The notes: generated by a model not told the origin, from the sequence alone. Positions 42,739 through 52,474 are shown, numbered from the stretch's first letter. The stretch is 64,000 nt of DNA from Fimbriimonadaceae bacterium (GCA_019694835.1 JAIBBE010000050.1:1-64000); one strand, 5' to 3'. Numbers and translations are program-made.

Positions 42739-43782
42739 ATGCCTGGAACGCTGACTTTGCTCGACAATGCCGAGCTGGAGATGCTGGAGCGAGAACGAGC
42801 GATCAATCTCGCCGAGCAGACCTGGCTCGGTCGGATCATGCCGCTGGTGTTCGAAAACACCGACGCGGTCATGTGGGACATTCGCGAGAATGTCAAGGCC
42901 TTGATTCCGGCGATCGGCATCGGCGACACCCTGCCGCAGATGAGCGATACGGGCGGCGATCGGTTCGCGGTCGTGCCTGGTCACTACGGTGTGAGTGTGC
43001 CGATTCCGGCCGAGCGCATCGTACGTGAGCGTAAGTTCGGACAGGCCGAGTTCGACCCGATCATGGTGGAAGAGGAGACCTCGCGCATCATGATGGAGCT
43101 GGCCTACCGCGAGCGCTCGCTCATGAACACGATTCGTGGGCGGCTGCTCTCGCTGGGTGAGATCAACACGCTGGACGCGGCTGGGAAGATCAAGTACAAC
43201 TTCGCGTGGGGCAACTACTCGAACCAGCTCGTGACTTACACGGCGGGCGACGTTTGGACGGACCTCGCCAACTCGAAGCCGCTGTACACGCTGCGGCAAT
43301 CGCTGATCTCGAAGGGCAAGGGCTCGGGTCACGAGTTCCTGACTCCGCAGGCTGAGATGGGCGCCAACCCGGTGACGTGGTCGTACCTGTGGGGCAACAC
43401 GAACCAGGCGGACATCGGCGGCAAGAAGTCGCAGTATGGCGCGACGATCACGGAGTTCGGCTCGTTCCGGTCGTTCATCCAGAGCGAGGCGCAGCTACCG
43501 ACGCCGGTGCTGGTTGAGTCTGCCTATGAGGATTCGGCTGGGGTCTGGCAGCACGACATCCCGGACGGCTACCTGGTGGTGGTCGGCGTCCACGCTTCGC
43601 GCGGGACTCGGGCGGGCGGCTACGTCGGCACGAAGAACGCGTCGGCGATGGGTCGGGCGACGATCTTCGCGGACGTCGACCGGATGCCGAACCATCCGAA
43701 GCTGCCGCGGGTGAACCGTTCGCACTCGGGTGCGCCGCGGATCGACTACGGGAAGCAGGTGGTGGTGGTCAAGGTCTTCTAA
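42739..43782 (+). CDS. Major capsid protein, lambda gpE type
   Basis: 347 aa. RFAVVPGHYGVSVPIPAERI, RERSLMNTIRGRLLSLGEI, LYTLRQSLISKGKG, and ASAMGRATIFADVDRMPNHP near the C-terminus look like the gpE/HK97-fold capsid family. GGAGGGA precedes the ATG. It would form the icosahedral shell. A terminator hairpin follows directly, after which the reversed restriction-modification gene is inserted. Confidence 0.8.
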   Translation: MPGTLTLLDNAELEMLERERAINLAEQTWLGRIMPLVFENTDAVMWDIRENVKALIPAIGIGDTLPQMSDTGGDRFAVVPGHYGVSVPIPAERIVRERKFGQAEFDPIMVEEETSRIMMELAYRERSLMNTIRGRLLSLGEINTLDAAGKIKYNFAWGNYSNQLVTYTAGDVWTDLANSKPLYTLRQSLISKGKGSGHEFLTPQAEMGANPVTWSYLWGNTNQADIGGKKSQYGATITEFGSFRSFIQSEAQLPTPVLVESAYEDSAGVWQHDIPDGYLVVVGVHASRGTRAGGYVGTKNASAMGRATIFADVDRMPNHPKLPRVNRSHSGAPRIDYGKQVVVVKVF

Positions 43783-43805
43783 GCCGTCGTGGTATGGGTT
43801 GGTGC

Positions 43806-43842
43806 GGCCCCTTCTCGCTGTTTGCGTGGAGGGGCCAATTTT
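43806..43842 (+). terminator. Terminator hairpin after the major capsid gene
   Basis: GGCCCCT (43806-43812) pairs with AGGGGCC (43830-43836), 17-base loop, then AATTTT. Ends or attenuates the rightward capsid transcript and stands at the end of the reversed gene. Confidence 0.65.
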
Positions 43843-43845
43843 CTG

Positions 43846-46791
43846 CTAGCGCTCATTCAGGGGCGGGAGTGACCTCACTATCTTGATGGTTTCGATGCTG
43901 ACACGAACGATGCGCTTGAGCAGGTCGATGATGTAGCGAGGTTGGTTGTGCTCGCGTGACCAGTCATTGGGGTCGTTGCGGATGCCACTGTCCTTGTCGA
44001 CGGTGATCTGGTAGCGCTCCATGATCCACTCGATTGCGGGCTTGCCGTTCACAATGTAATCGTAGGCTTCGATCGGGATGTTTGAGAGGGTGATTCGGCT
44101 GTTGTAGATAATGGTCGTCTTGTCAATCTGGCGGTCCTTCCGGCCAAAAGCCATCTTCTGCACGATGAAGTCCTTTTCTTCATCGGGGATCAACGGGACG
44201 CCGTCTTCGATTACCTCGTAGGGCTCGACGGTCTCGTAGTTGAGGTGCCATTCCGCGAGATCCCTGCCGGCCTTGCTGAACTTCCAGAAGTCGGCGGTCT
44301 CGATCGTCAGGGGAATTCGAGGGAGCATCTTCTTGAGGTCGTTGGCAAACCGGAGACGATACTCGGGCGAGTGGAGTACACCGTAGACGTAGTAGAAAAT
44401 GTCCTCCTTCGTGATTGAGGGTTCGTACGCCCTTCGGAACTCGTCCAGAATGCGATCGGTGATCGCGCTTGTCTGTCTGTAGCCATCGACGATCTCGGCG
44501 TCGTCATTGAGCCTTCCTTCAGCGGTGTCCAATGGCTCGTAGAGATATAAGGGGAAGCATTGACCTGTATCATGCAAGTGCAAGTTAGGTATGCAGTTCG
44601 TCACTAGGGCTGAGAAGTCCTTAGTCGCACCAATTCCGGTAACTGAGATCGTCACATTGTAATGATCTGGAGTTGGGAAGATCTTTGGCATTTGGTAGAC
44701 CATCTCGTTGAGACGCCTGTTGAAGTAAAGCCACTCCTTGACGAAAGGTCTGTACAGACTGGTAGCCATTGAGCTTTGGTCGAATATAAGAACCTTATCC
44801 CTCTTAGCGTCTGCCTTCAGGGCTCTCGTCCAGCTGATCTGCCTTGGGTCGGCGTCAACGATGGCCTCAATGTCCGGCCACTCGGCCTTGAGCTTGCCGC
44901 GGCATGCCTCGGCGAATCGTTGCCGCTCTTGGTTGTATGTGTCGATCATTCGGGCGATATTCGATTGAACAGCTTGGCGCGACATGTTGTAGGTCCAGGC
45001 GTCACGGTTCGTGACCACTCCAAGTGAGTAGTTCTCAAAGAACACAAGTTCGAATGAGTCCGCTTCTTTCGTGCCCAGTGGAAGAAATCGCTCGTATGCA
45101 GGATCTCGAGCGTTCAGCCAGTCATGGCTTGAGTTAGGGTGAATGATGGACCACAGCCCCGACTCGGTCATGTTGCTGACGCCGTGATACTTCTTGATCA
45201 GTGCTAGTTTTTCATCCTGGTCGAGGTAATCGCCGATATCCCGGTAGTAGATTTTACTTGGGCTTACGTTCGCGGGATTCTTTATGAGAAGCGATACCGC
45301 GACTGGCGTACGAGTGCCAGATCCAAATACATTCCCTTTCTCCATCTTTCGCTGCTCGCCCTGGGTTCGGGCATTCCCACGAAGGTTAAAGATGAAAATA
45401 GTTGAAAACTCTTCGGCGAGACGTGCTCGAAGTCCATCCATGTTGTTGCTGTCTAGGAATGAGCCATTGGTGACGAAGCCAATAATGCCCTTGTCTGCGA
45501 TTCTGTCGCTAGCCCACCTGATGGCGCGAATGTAGGAATCGTAGAGGTTCTTGAGCAGTTTGGAGCTAGAGGACTCTGCGTATGTCTCTCTGATTCGGCT
45601 GTCGAGACGCGGATAGGAGAGATTCTGGTTGTTGTCGTTTTCGCTTCCCTGCTGTGCTGAGTAAGGCGGGTTACCGATGATGACCCGGATGGGACTTGAC
45701 TTCTGCCTTCTGACGCGAAGGTTGTTCTCGGGGAACATGGTATCGACCATCGTCCCGGTGTTTTCGGAGAGCTGGAAGGTGTCGGTAAGGACGATACCTT
45801 CGAAGGGGACATAGCCATCTTGCTCGTGGCCAGTGTCCCGGCGAATGCCGTGGAAGGTCTCCTCGATGTTGATGGCGGCGATATAGTAAGCAAGAAGGAT
45901 GATCTCGTTTGCGTGGAGTTCATGCTGGTATTTGCGAAGGAGATCTTCGGGGCTGATGTAACCGCTTTGAAGCAGGCGAACAATGAAGGTTCCGGTACCC
46001 GTAAAGGGGTCGATGACGTGGACGTCTTTGTCGCCAAAGTCGGTGTCGAATTCGGACTTCAGGACGTCACTGACGCTGTTGACGATGAAGTCGACGACCT
46101 CGACGGGGGTGTAGACAATGCCGAGGCGTTCGGCCACTCTTGGGAATGCGGTACGGAAGAACTTGTCGTACAGTTCGATGACAATCTTCTGGCGGCCCTC
46201 GGCGTTATCGATGCCGGTGGCGCGCTCGCGGACGCTGGAGTAAAAGGCGTCGAGGGCGGTCACCTCCTTTTCTAGGGCTTGGTCTTCGAGGGTGTCGAGC
46301 ATCTTCTGCATGGCCATTGAGACAGGGTTGTGCATTGAGAACTCATAGCTCCCAAAGAGGGCATCAAAGACGGGCCGGGTAATCAGGTGCTGTGACAGCA
46401 TCTCGATGGCGTCGACTTCGGAAATGCTTGGGTTCAGATTTTCTCGCAAGCCAGCGAGGAACTCGGCGAAGGCTTGCTTGTGGCGCGGCTGACCTTCCTC
46501 AACGAGGGCCTTGATTCGATCGGTATGGCGCTCGGCGATTACGGCGACATCCTTGGCCCAGCTTTCCCAGTAGCGTCGGTCACCGCACTTGAGGACGATG
46601 CGAGCATAGATGGCGTCTTTCCATTCCTCGAGGTTTGGGAAGAAGAAAGACCCCTGCTTGCCAGCGACGTCGGACGGCTTACCGTCGCCCCTGCCTTGCT
46701 CACCTGGCTCGAAGCCACTGACGCCAATGACCTGGATGTTGTCGGGTCGCTGGTTGTTCAGTTCGATTTGGTTGACCGTTGCGTTGAAGCG
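43846..46791 (-). pseudogene. Type ISP restriction-modification enzyme, methyltransferase and target-recognition half
   Basis: This frame holds the C-terminal ~980 aa of a Type ISP (LlaBIII/LlaGI-like) enzyme. It enters after the frameshift at 46792-46793 with RFNATVNQIELNNQRPDN, then VYTPVEVVDFIVNSV, motif I DPFTGTGTFIVRLL, motif IV GNPPYSAQQG and the helical and target-recognition segments up to SLPPLNER. It has no good start of its own (the longest ATG/GTG/TTG-type start is a TTG at 46449), so it is probably not made unless one base is skipped. If read with the upstream half, the total is about 1,600 aa, the normal family length. Confidence 0.8.
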
Positions 46792-48694
46792 AATCGTCGT
46801 GGGCTCGAAGAGCTTGAAGGACCTGCCAGACGACTTTGTATTTCTCGTTGTCCTTCAGGGCCTCATCTGGCTCAAGTCCGGATGGGATGCCGATGGGAAG
46901 GATGATGTAACCGTACTTCTTGCCTTCGGCCCGACGCATCACTCGCCCGACGGATTGGACGACATCGATGACTGACTTGCGCGGATTGAGGAATATGACG
47001 GCGTCGAGGGCTGGCACGTCGACGCCTTCGGAGAGGCATCGTGCATTCGTGAGGATCCGGCAGGTGTCGCTGGGAGGGTCTGATTTGAGCCAATCCAGGA
47101 GGGCGTTACGGCGCAGAGCGTCGAAAGTACCGTCGACGTGGTCGACCTCAAGATTCAGGAACGGATCTTGGTCTGGATGCGACTCGCGGTAGGCGGCTAT
47201 GAGCTGGTGTGCCTTTTCCTTGAATGCTTTGCTGTCTTTGATGGACCGGGCGAAGGCGACGGCACGGCGCATGGGTTGAGCATCGTCGGGTGCAACGTCA
47301 TCGGCATGGAGTTTCTTTTGCAGGCCGTTCCAGCAGCCGGTGATCTTGACCGCGTCGTCGAGGTTCAACTCGTTGTTGGAATCGGCGATTTGCTGTTGGA
47401 ATGCTCGGGTGACGTGCTTTTCGTCGACGGCAAGGACGAGCACTTTGTAGTCGGCAAGGAGGCCCTTTGTGACTGACTCGCCGAAGCCTAGGCGGTGAAA
47501 CTCGGGGCCAAAGAAGGCGGGGTCGTCCATGGAGCAAAGGGCCGCATCGGCCTCTTTGGCTTTGACCTTGGTGTCGTCACTGTAGATGCGCGGGGTGGCG
47601 GTCATGTAGAGGCGGCGCCTGCCCTTAAGGAAGTTGGCATCGTGGACCTTGACGAAGTGGCTGTCGTCCTCGCCGCTTATGGTGACTCCGGTGGTGCGGT
47701 GTGCTTCATCGCAGATGATGAGGTCGAACTCGGGGAGTCCAGCCTTCTGCGCCTCTGATACTGCTTGGATGGATTGGTACGTCGAGAAGACGACGGTCAT
47801 CTGCTCCGATCCGGTCTGCTGGGCCGATTGGATGGCTCGGTACTGCTTGGCGATTTCTCGGGCAGACGTAGTGGCGGGGAAGGCGAGGTCGTACGTCGTG
47901 ATGTCGGTGGTGTCGTCGGTGGCCCTAACATGCCGCTTGCCGATTTGAGCATCCGAGCAGACAGCCATGCAGTGGAGGCGATTGGTGGCCTCAGCGGTCC
48001 ACTCACGAAGGCTTTGGGCGAGCAATGACAGCGAGGGGACGAGAAAGAGAACGTTGCCATTCGGGCATAGTTCTTCTGCAAGGGCCAGAGAGGTAAACGT
48101 CTTGCCTGTTCCGCAGGCCATGATGAGCTTGCCGCGGTCGCTGCCCTGGAACCCCGACTTGATTTTGTCTAGGGCGGTGCGCTGGTGTTCGCGCGGCTTC
48201 TTTCTGGCTCGGAGGCCGAGGTCTTGAGGGCGCTTGATGTCGAACTTCGACCAGTCGACGGGGCTTTCGTCGAGGTCTTGGACGCGGAGCCTTGTGACAG
48301 GTTTTGTTTGGCCGGTGAGGGCATCCTCGGCATTCTTGCTCCACTTGTCGGTGGTAGTGACGATCATGCAGGAGGTGAATTGGAGCTTTCCGGAGGCCGT
48401 GAAGAAGGAGTCGATATCCTCTTTGGCCAGTGTGTGGTTCGGCAGATAGAACTTACACTGGATCGCGCAGTATTCGCCGGTGGCTCGGTCTTGGGCAACT
48501 AAGTCGATGCCCACGTCGGCGACGTTGCCTTTGAGGGGCCAGTCGTTCCACATCCATACGTTTGAGAAGCGGTCGGCATAGATGGGGTCGAGCTGGAGGT
48601 ACCGAAGGATGAGACGTTCGAATCTGTCACCGAGGTCTCGGTTCGATCTCGCGTCTTCTCGGAACTGCTCTAAGATATCGTGGATTAGTGTCAT
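46700..48694 (-). pseudogene. Type ISP restriction-modification enzyme, nuclease and helicase half
   Basis: 664 aa. Its N-terminal Mrr-like nuclease has GIDLVAQ (D64) and AIQCKF (Q79-x-K81), the D...QxK site of Type ISP nucleases. The SF2 motor shows Walker A ACGTGKTF (about 193-200), DEAH in LIICDEAHRTTG, TATPR, and motif VI QSVGRVMRR. After VLQALRAHDD the family should continue RFNA..., but an extra base in GATTCGC (plus-strand AA at 46792-46793) throws the frame off, and the last ~30 residues are missense. The gene sits reversed inside the late operon, between capsid and connector genes. Confidence 0.82.
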
Positions 48695-48733
48695 GGGGCT
48701 GGCCAGTGGCGTTTTACCCGTGCGGGTGTTGGG

Positions 48734-48741
48734 CGTTCCTT
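48734..48741 (+). promoter_or_regulatory. CGTTCNTT late box before 48748
   Basis: CGTTCCTT; its G is 13 bases before the ATG at 48748. It restarts late expression beyond the inserted restriction-modification gene. Confidence 0.68.
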
Positions 48742-48747
48742 CGGGTC

Positions 48748-49383
48748 ATGCTAGTACGAGCACTTTCGACGATTACGGCTTACGGCGAGGTTCGTGAGAA
48801 GGGTGACGAGTTTCGGGTCGAGTGGACCGAGGAAGAAGGCCAGCGGTATGAAGCCGAAGGCATTGTGTCGGTCATCGAGTGGGACGCCCGACCAGACGAC
48901 GTAAAGCCCAGAAAGGGAGCAGCCGCGAAGGCGGCGCTCGACGCCCCGGTCGACTCCGTTCTGTACAAGCGCGTCGAGCGGCTGGAGAATGCGCTGTCGG
49001 ACGTCATTCGGACGGTCTCCGAGCTTGCGCTGATCCGGTTGACGGCTGAAGAGGTTGAGGCGATCCGGGTGGCGCTTGGGACGGCGGCGGACGCTGTCGG
49101 CAGAGTGGACCAGGTGGACGCTGCGGACACGTCGGCGTATCCTGAGTGCCTCAGGCCCTGGATGGCCATGCCCCTTGTGGACGTGGAGCCGAAGTTGCTC
49201 GCGGAGAAGATGGACGACCTCCGAGCGCTGGCGAATGATCTCGCCATCCCGAACCTGCATGGCAACATGAAGAAGGTCGATTTGGTCGCGCTGATCATGG
49301 AAGAGATCTACAAGATCATTCGCTCGGAAAGCGCGATCGTCATCGATGGCCAGCCAGTGGTTCCTGAAGGAGGCACGGAGTGA
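48748..49383 (+). CDS. Phage structural-region protein with a SAP-like motif
   Basis: 211 aa from the ATG at 48748 (an upstream in-frame start at 48688 gives a W/C-rich extension that looks noncoding). Helices in the middle (SVLYKRVERLENALSDVIRT). The C-terminal LLAEKMDDLRALANDLAIPN with KKVDLVALIMEEIYK matches the SAP/Rho-N-like helix pair. In other phages such proteins sit between capsid and head-tail connector genes. Function not proven. Confidence 0.65.
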   Translation: MLVRALSTITAYGEVREKGDEFRVEWTEEEGQRYEAEGIVSVIEWDARPDDVKPRKGAAAKAALDAPVDSVLYKRVERLENALSDVIRTVSELALIRLTAEEVEAIRVALGTAADAVGRVDQVDAADTSAYPECLRPWMAMPLVDVEPKLLAEKMDDLRALANDLAIPNLHGNMKKVDLVALIMEEIYKIIRSESAIVIDGQPVVPEGGTE

Positions 49384-49619
49384 AGCCTACAGTCGGTCGG
49401 ATCGTTCACGTCTTCGGGATGGCGGAACACTTTTACCACCAGTCCGAGATGCCGGACGCCTGCGCGGGGATCGTCGTGTTCGTCGACCCTGAGAGCGGGC
49501 TGCCCTCGATCAAGGTGCTTCATCCTTGGGGCGGGACCGACGTCAACCTCTCGAAGGTCGAGCTGCGCGGCGAGAGCCCGCACGGCATCTGCTGGGACTG
49601 GCCAGCGCGAGAGGGCTAA
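49380..49619 (+). CDS. Small head-tail region protein
   Basis: 79 aa from a GTG that overlaps the previous TGA; AAGGAGG lies upstream. Compact and aromatic-rich (HFYHQSEMPDACAGIVVFVD, KVLHPWGGTDVNLS). Similar small beta-rich proteins occur beside connectors. Function unknown. Confidence 0.65.
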   Translation: MKPTVGRIVHVFGMAEHFYHQSEMPDACAGIVVFVDPESGLPSIKVLHPWGGTDVNLSKVELRGESPHGICWDWPAREG

Positions 49620-49622
49620 GCC

Positions 49623-50012
49623 TTGCCCGATACCTACACCGACGCGGCGACCTCGCTCAACTGGATCCGGGAGATTCTCGGGGACACGTTGGTCGGGGTC
49701 GCTTGGTCGTCGACGCGGCTGGATGGCCACATGTTCAGCGACACGCGCATCCAGAACCTGATCGACTCGGTTGGCGCGGCACCGGCGGCGGCGTCGTTGG
49801 CGGAGTCGAAGGCGGCTCGGTACGCGACGCTCGCGGGCAAGTGGTCGGATGCCGACGCCTCGGAGGACATCACGAAGTCAATCGAGTACTTCCAGGACCT
49901 TGCCAAGCGGATTCGATCGGGTCAGCTCGTCCCGCCGGGTGAGGACGCGGCTGGCGGATTCGCGGTCCAGGCACTCGAGCTACCGGACCTGAGCGAGTAT
50001 CGGACGGATTGA
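49623..50012 (+). CDS. Head-tail connector-like protein
   Basis: 129 aa from a TTG at 49623, 3 bases after the previous stop. Helical (FSDTRIQNLIDSVGAAPAAA, SIEYFQDLAKRIRSG), as in the gp6-type connector family, and located between capsid and tail genes. Assignment rests mainly on position and size. Confidence 0.6.
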   Translation: MPDTYTDAATSLNWIREILGDTLVGVAWSSTRLDGHMFSDTRIQNLIDSVGAAPAAASLAESKAARYATLAGKWSDADASEDITKSIEYFQDLAKRIRSGQLVPPGEDAAGGFAVQALELPDLSEYRTD

Positions 50013-50077
50013 CGTCGGGTAGCGGGTGGCGGGGAACGGGATCGGACTTATCGGACGGATCGGCCCTATCGCTTGAT

Positions 50078-50085
50078 CGTTCGTT
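50078..50085 (+). promoter_or_regulatory. CGTTCNTT late box before 50092
   Basis: CGTTCGTT; its G is 13 bases before the ATG at 50092. Before it, 50013-50077 is a G-rich tract (GCGGGTGGCGGGGAACGGG). Confidence 0.65.
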
Positions 50086-50091
50086 TCTAGC

Positions 50092-50487
50092 ATGTCTCAG
50101 CGCCTCGCTCGGTCCCTGAATCTCACGGTCGACCTTTACAATCCGAAGGACGAAAAGGCGCGGGTCTCGAAGCGCTTTCAGGGCGCTTATCCGTCGTCGA
50201 CTCCCACGGTCGTGGGGGCGAAGGCTCGGATCATCTCGAAGTACGACGTGAGCAAGCCCAACGCGCCTGGCCGCTCCAACGTCGACCAGATGGACACGAC
50301 GGACGAGATTCGGCTTGAGGGCGACACGCCGTGCGGGGATAACTGGTTCGGAGTGGTGACGGGGCCGGCCGACTTTCCCGAGGTCGGGACGTGGTTCCGT
50401 GTGATGGGCGGGCCGAAGACCTCGCTGCGGTCGTGGGCAAAGAACTTTCTGATCGTTCGCGCGACGAAGCCTGCTTGGATCAGCTAG
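50092..50487 (+). CDS. Head closure or neck protein candidate
   Basis: 131 aa, beta-rich (KARIISKYDVSKPNAPGR, NWFGVVTGPADFPEVGTWFR). Its place after the connector-like gene and before the tail terminator candidate suits head closure, but no family motif is identified. Its 3' end overlaps the reversed gene 50480-50971 by 8 bases. Confidence 0.55.
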   Translation: MSQRLARSLNLTVDLYNPKDEKARVSKRFQGAYPSSTPTVVGAKARIISKYDVSKPNAPGRSNVDQMDTTDEIRLEGDTPCGDNWFGVVTGPADFPEVGTWFRVMGGPKTSLRSWAKNFLIVRATKPAWIS

Positions 50488-50971
50488 CCGGGTCTGGATC
50501 CGCACGTTTGAATCCAATCAGCGTCTGACCGGCGGGGGCGCCGTCCTGAGAATTCTTGGACTCAATCGAGATTAGAGCGTCAACCCCAAGGACCGCCAGC
50601 GCTTCGAACATGGCTGGGTCGGGTACCCAGAACCCCACTTGCTTCTTTTTGCCGACAGCGCTCGACATGCGCCAGGCCGTGACGACGCGGTTTGACTCAT
50701 TGAATTCGAGGATGGTCCAGGGAGTTCGGATTCGCTCGGCGCTGATCAGGTGCACGGGCGTTTCGGTGCCCTCGTTATCGAGCACGACGGTGAGTTCGCA
50801 AGGGGTCGGCATGGTTTGCAACTTGGCGAGAAGTTCGTCATCGGGCACGTAGGTGTCGACCGAGATCGGGAAACGGCGGTCCATCTTGCTCGTGCCGACG
50901 CCGCGCAGCAGGGCGATTCTGCCGTCGCGCAGTCCCATGAAGATGAGGTTTGTCGGCTTCAGAATCGACAT
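50480..50971 (-). CDS. Reversed accessory gene of unknown function
   Basis: 163 aa from the ATG at 50971 (GAGAGA just upstream); the frame stays open to 51196 but that part is low-complexity. Sequence such as IFMGLRDGRIALLRGVGTSK and PCELTVVLDNEGTETPVHLI is well-formed protein. No family recognised. It is transcribed against the late operon and is bordered by 400 bases of noncoding DNA, the pattern of an inserted moron gene. Confidence 0.65.
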   Translation of the reverse strand: MSILKPTNLIFMGLRDGRIALLRGVGTSKMDRRFPISVDTYVPDDELLAKLQTMPTPCELTVVLDNEGTETPVHLISAERIRTPWTILEFNESNRVVTAWRMSSAVGKKKQVGFWVPDPAMFEALAVLGVDALISIESKNSQDGAPAGQTLIGFKRADPDPAS

Positions 50972-51366
50972 TCTCTCATTGTACAGGTTGCCAATGCGGG
51001 CGTTTCTCTGCCGTTCTGTTTGTAGTGCAGGCGGAATAGAGGCCGGGGAGAGCCCGGCACGGGGCCGTTTCTTCTCCGGTCTTTGTTGAACACCGCTTGC
51101 GCTACCCCTTAAGTTTCCTGTTGATTGGGCCGATACCTTGACGGTCGGACTCGCTCCGGCGTCTGTGTTAACGGCTAGGTGGCCTCGTCTGAGCAATCAG
51201 CGGGGCCCCATTTTTTGTTTTTGCTGGGACCTAGAGATTCTCGCCGGGCTTACCGATGATCTTTGTGTGTCCGGCTGGAACGCCAGTCTGGTACCTCCTA
51301 AAAAATAGTGGGCCCCTTCGGGCTTGACCTTGTTCATTGGGGCCCATGTTCGTTCCTTCCCATTCG
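50972..51366. other. Noncoding stretch upstream of the reversed gene
   Basis: No convincing gene on either strand. It contains GGGGCCCC followed by a T-run (about 51208-51229, a rightward terminator candidate), a TGGGCCCC...GGGGCCCA inverted repeat (about 51309-51345), and AGGAGGTACC on the minus strand near 51296. It probably holds the promoter of the reversed gene 50480-50971. Confidence 0.5.
51351..51358 (+). promoter_or_regulatory. CGTTCNTT late box before the tail terminator candidate
   Basis: CGTTCCTT; its G is 15 bases before the ATG at 51367. It supports 51367 rather than 51337 or 51346 as the start. Confidence 0.55.
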
Positions 51367-51870
51367 ATGGGGACTTGGATGGACGGCGTTCGGAACGAGG
51401 TTTACACGCTTGTCGAAGCGGCGATTCCCGAGCTGACGACCGTCTTCGATGAGGTTGCGGCCCAGCGCGTGACCTGGCGCGAGATGGTCGAGGCCGCTGA
51501 GCAAGGCGACACGGAGCGCCTGCACCTCACGCCGCCCTGGCTGGTCATCGAGTGGGGCACCCCTGTCGAGTCCGAGGACTACGCGATCACTGCCGACGCT
51601 TACGAGTGGCCGATCTCGCTCGTGATCGCTTACTCCACGGCTGCGGCGCTGAATGTGGGCAAGACCACTGAGGTCATGCTCCAAGAGGGCGAGAAGGCCA
51701 TCGACGCCGTGCGCGCGGCCATGCGGGCCCACACCGGGCCTTACTGCCAGTTCCTGAAGCACATGGGCAACAACGACGCCAAGAACCCGGCGAACGAGCT
51801 GTTCCTAACCTACGGGCTGCCTTTTCACGGCGTGGTCTTCGATGCCGTGATCCTCTGTGGCCAGACGTAG
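51367..51870 (+). CDS. Tail terminator or tail completion protein candidate
   Basis: 167 aa from the ATG at 51367. VRNEVYTLVEAAIPELTTVF at the start and PISLVIAYSTAAALN with EGEKAIDAVRAAMR later match the alpha/beta pattern of tail completion proteins, and it sits before the gp10-like gene. Upstream in-frame ATGs at 51337 and 51346 exist, but the late box favours 51367. Followed by a long G-rich tract (51871-51955). Confidence 0.6.
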   Translation: MGTWMDGVRNEVYTLVEAAIPELTTVFDEVAAQRVTWREMVEAAEQGDTERLHLTPPWLVIEWGTPVESEDYAITADAYEWPISLVIAYSTAAALNVGKTTEVMLQEGEKAIDAVRAAMRAHTGPYCQFLKHMGNNDAKNPANELFLTYGLPFHGVVFDAVILCGQT

Positions 51871-51955
51871 GGCGGGTAGCGGGTTGCGGGTAGCGGGTGG
51901 CGGGGGACGGGTGACGGGGGCCGGGGGCCGGAGTGGACCCTGTGGACTCGGTGGA
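51871..51955 (+). repeat. G-rich tandem GCGGGT-type tract
   Basis: Repeated GCGGGTA/GCGGGTTGC/GCGGGTGGCGGG units make many runs of three or more G on one strand, with G-quadruplex potential. Similar tracts lie at 50015-50040 and within the 3' end of the portal gene (about 39966-40017). Confidence 0.6.
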
Positions 51956-51959
51956 CCTT

Positions 51960-51967
51960 CGTTCATT
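51960..51967 (+). promoter_or_regulatory. CGTTCNTT late box before 51974
   Basis: CGTTCATT; its G is 13 bases before the GTG at 51974. Confidence 0.6.
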
Positions 51968-51973
51968 GTTGGC

Positions 51974-52474
51974 GTGACGATTCGAGAGGCGCAGAAGCTC
52001 TTCGAGCGCATGGAGCAGCAGGTCGACGACGCCTCGGAGCGTGGCTTTCAGAAGGTGCTCGATCGGGGCTTGGCGCTGGCCAGGCGGCAGACCTCCGGGC
52101 GTCGCTCGCTGACTGAACTTCGGCGGCGCGATCATCCGTATGCGACTCGCCACGGCTCGCCGCTGCTCGATCCGGCTCGCGTGAACTCTCAGACGGGCGG
52201 GCTGCTGTCTCGGTGGTTCAAGGCGGGGCAGTTCGGGGCGTCGACTCAGGTGCTGGGCAAGGGTGACCGGATGCCGGGTCGGGTGCTGGGTGCTGGGACT
52301 CGGGATCTTCGCGGCGCGGTGGTCAACGACGATCCGGTGACCGAGTATCTCGAGGGCACGACGATCATGTTTCGCAGGCCGGTGGCGGAGGCGGTCGAGA
52401 AAAAGCTACAGGCGGAAGCGGAATCGATCGTGGGCAAAGCGATCGAGCGCGTTCTTTCGCGGTATGCGACGTGA
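51974..52474 (+). CDS. HK97 gp10-like tail protein candidate
   Basis: 166 aa from a GTG at 51974, fixed by the late box. VTIREAQKLFERMEQQVDDA starts a helical N-terminus, and the positively charged middle (RRQTSGRRSLTELRRRD) and C-terminal helix (VEKKLQAEAESIVGKAIERV) resemble gp10-type head-tail joining proteins. Homology is weak. Confidence 0.55.
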   Translation: MTIREAQKLFERMEQQVDDASERGFQKVLDRGLALARRQTSGRRSLTELRRRDHPYATRHGSPLLDPARVNSQTGGLLSRWFKAGQFGASTQVLGKGDRMPGRVLGAGTRDLRGAVVNDDPVTEYLEGTTIMFRRPVAEAVEKKLQAEAESIVGKAIERVLSRYAT

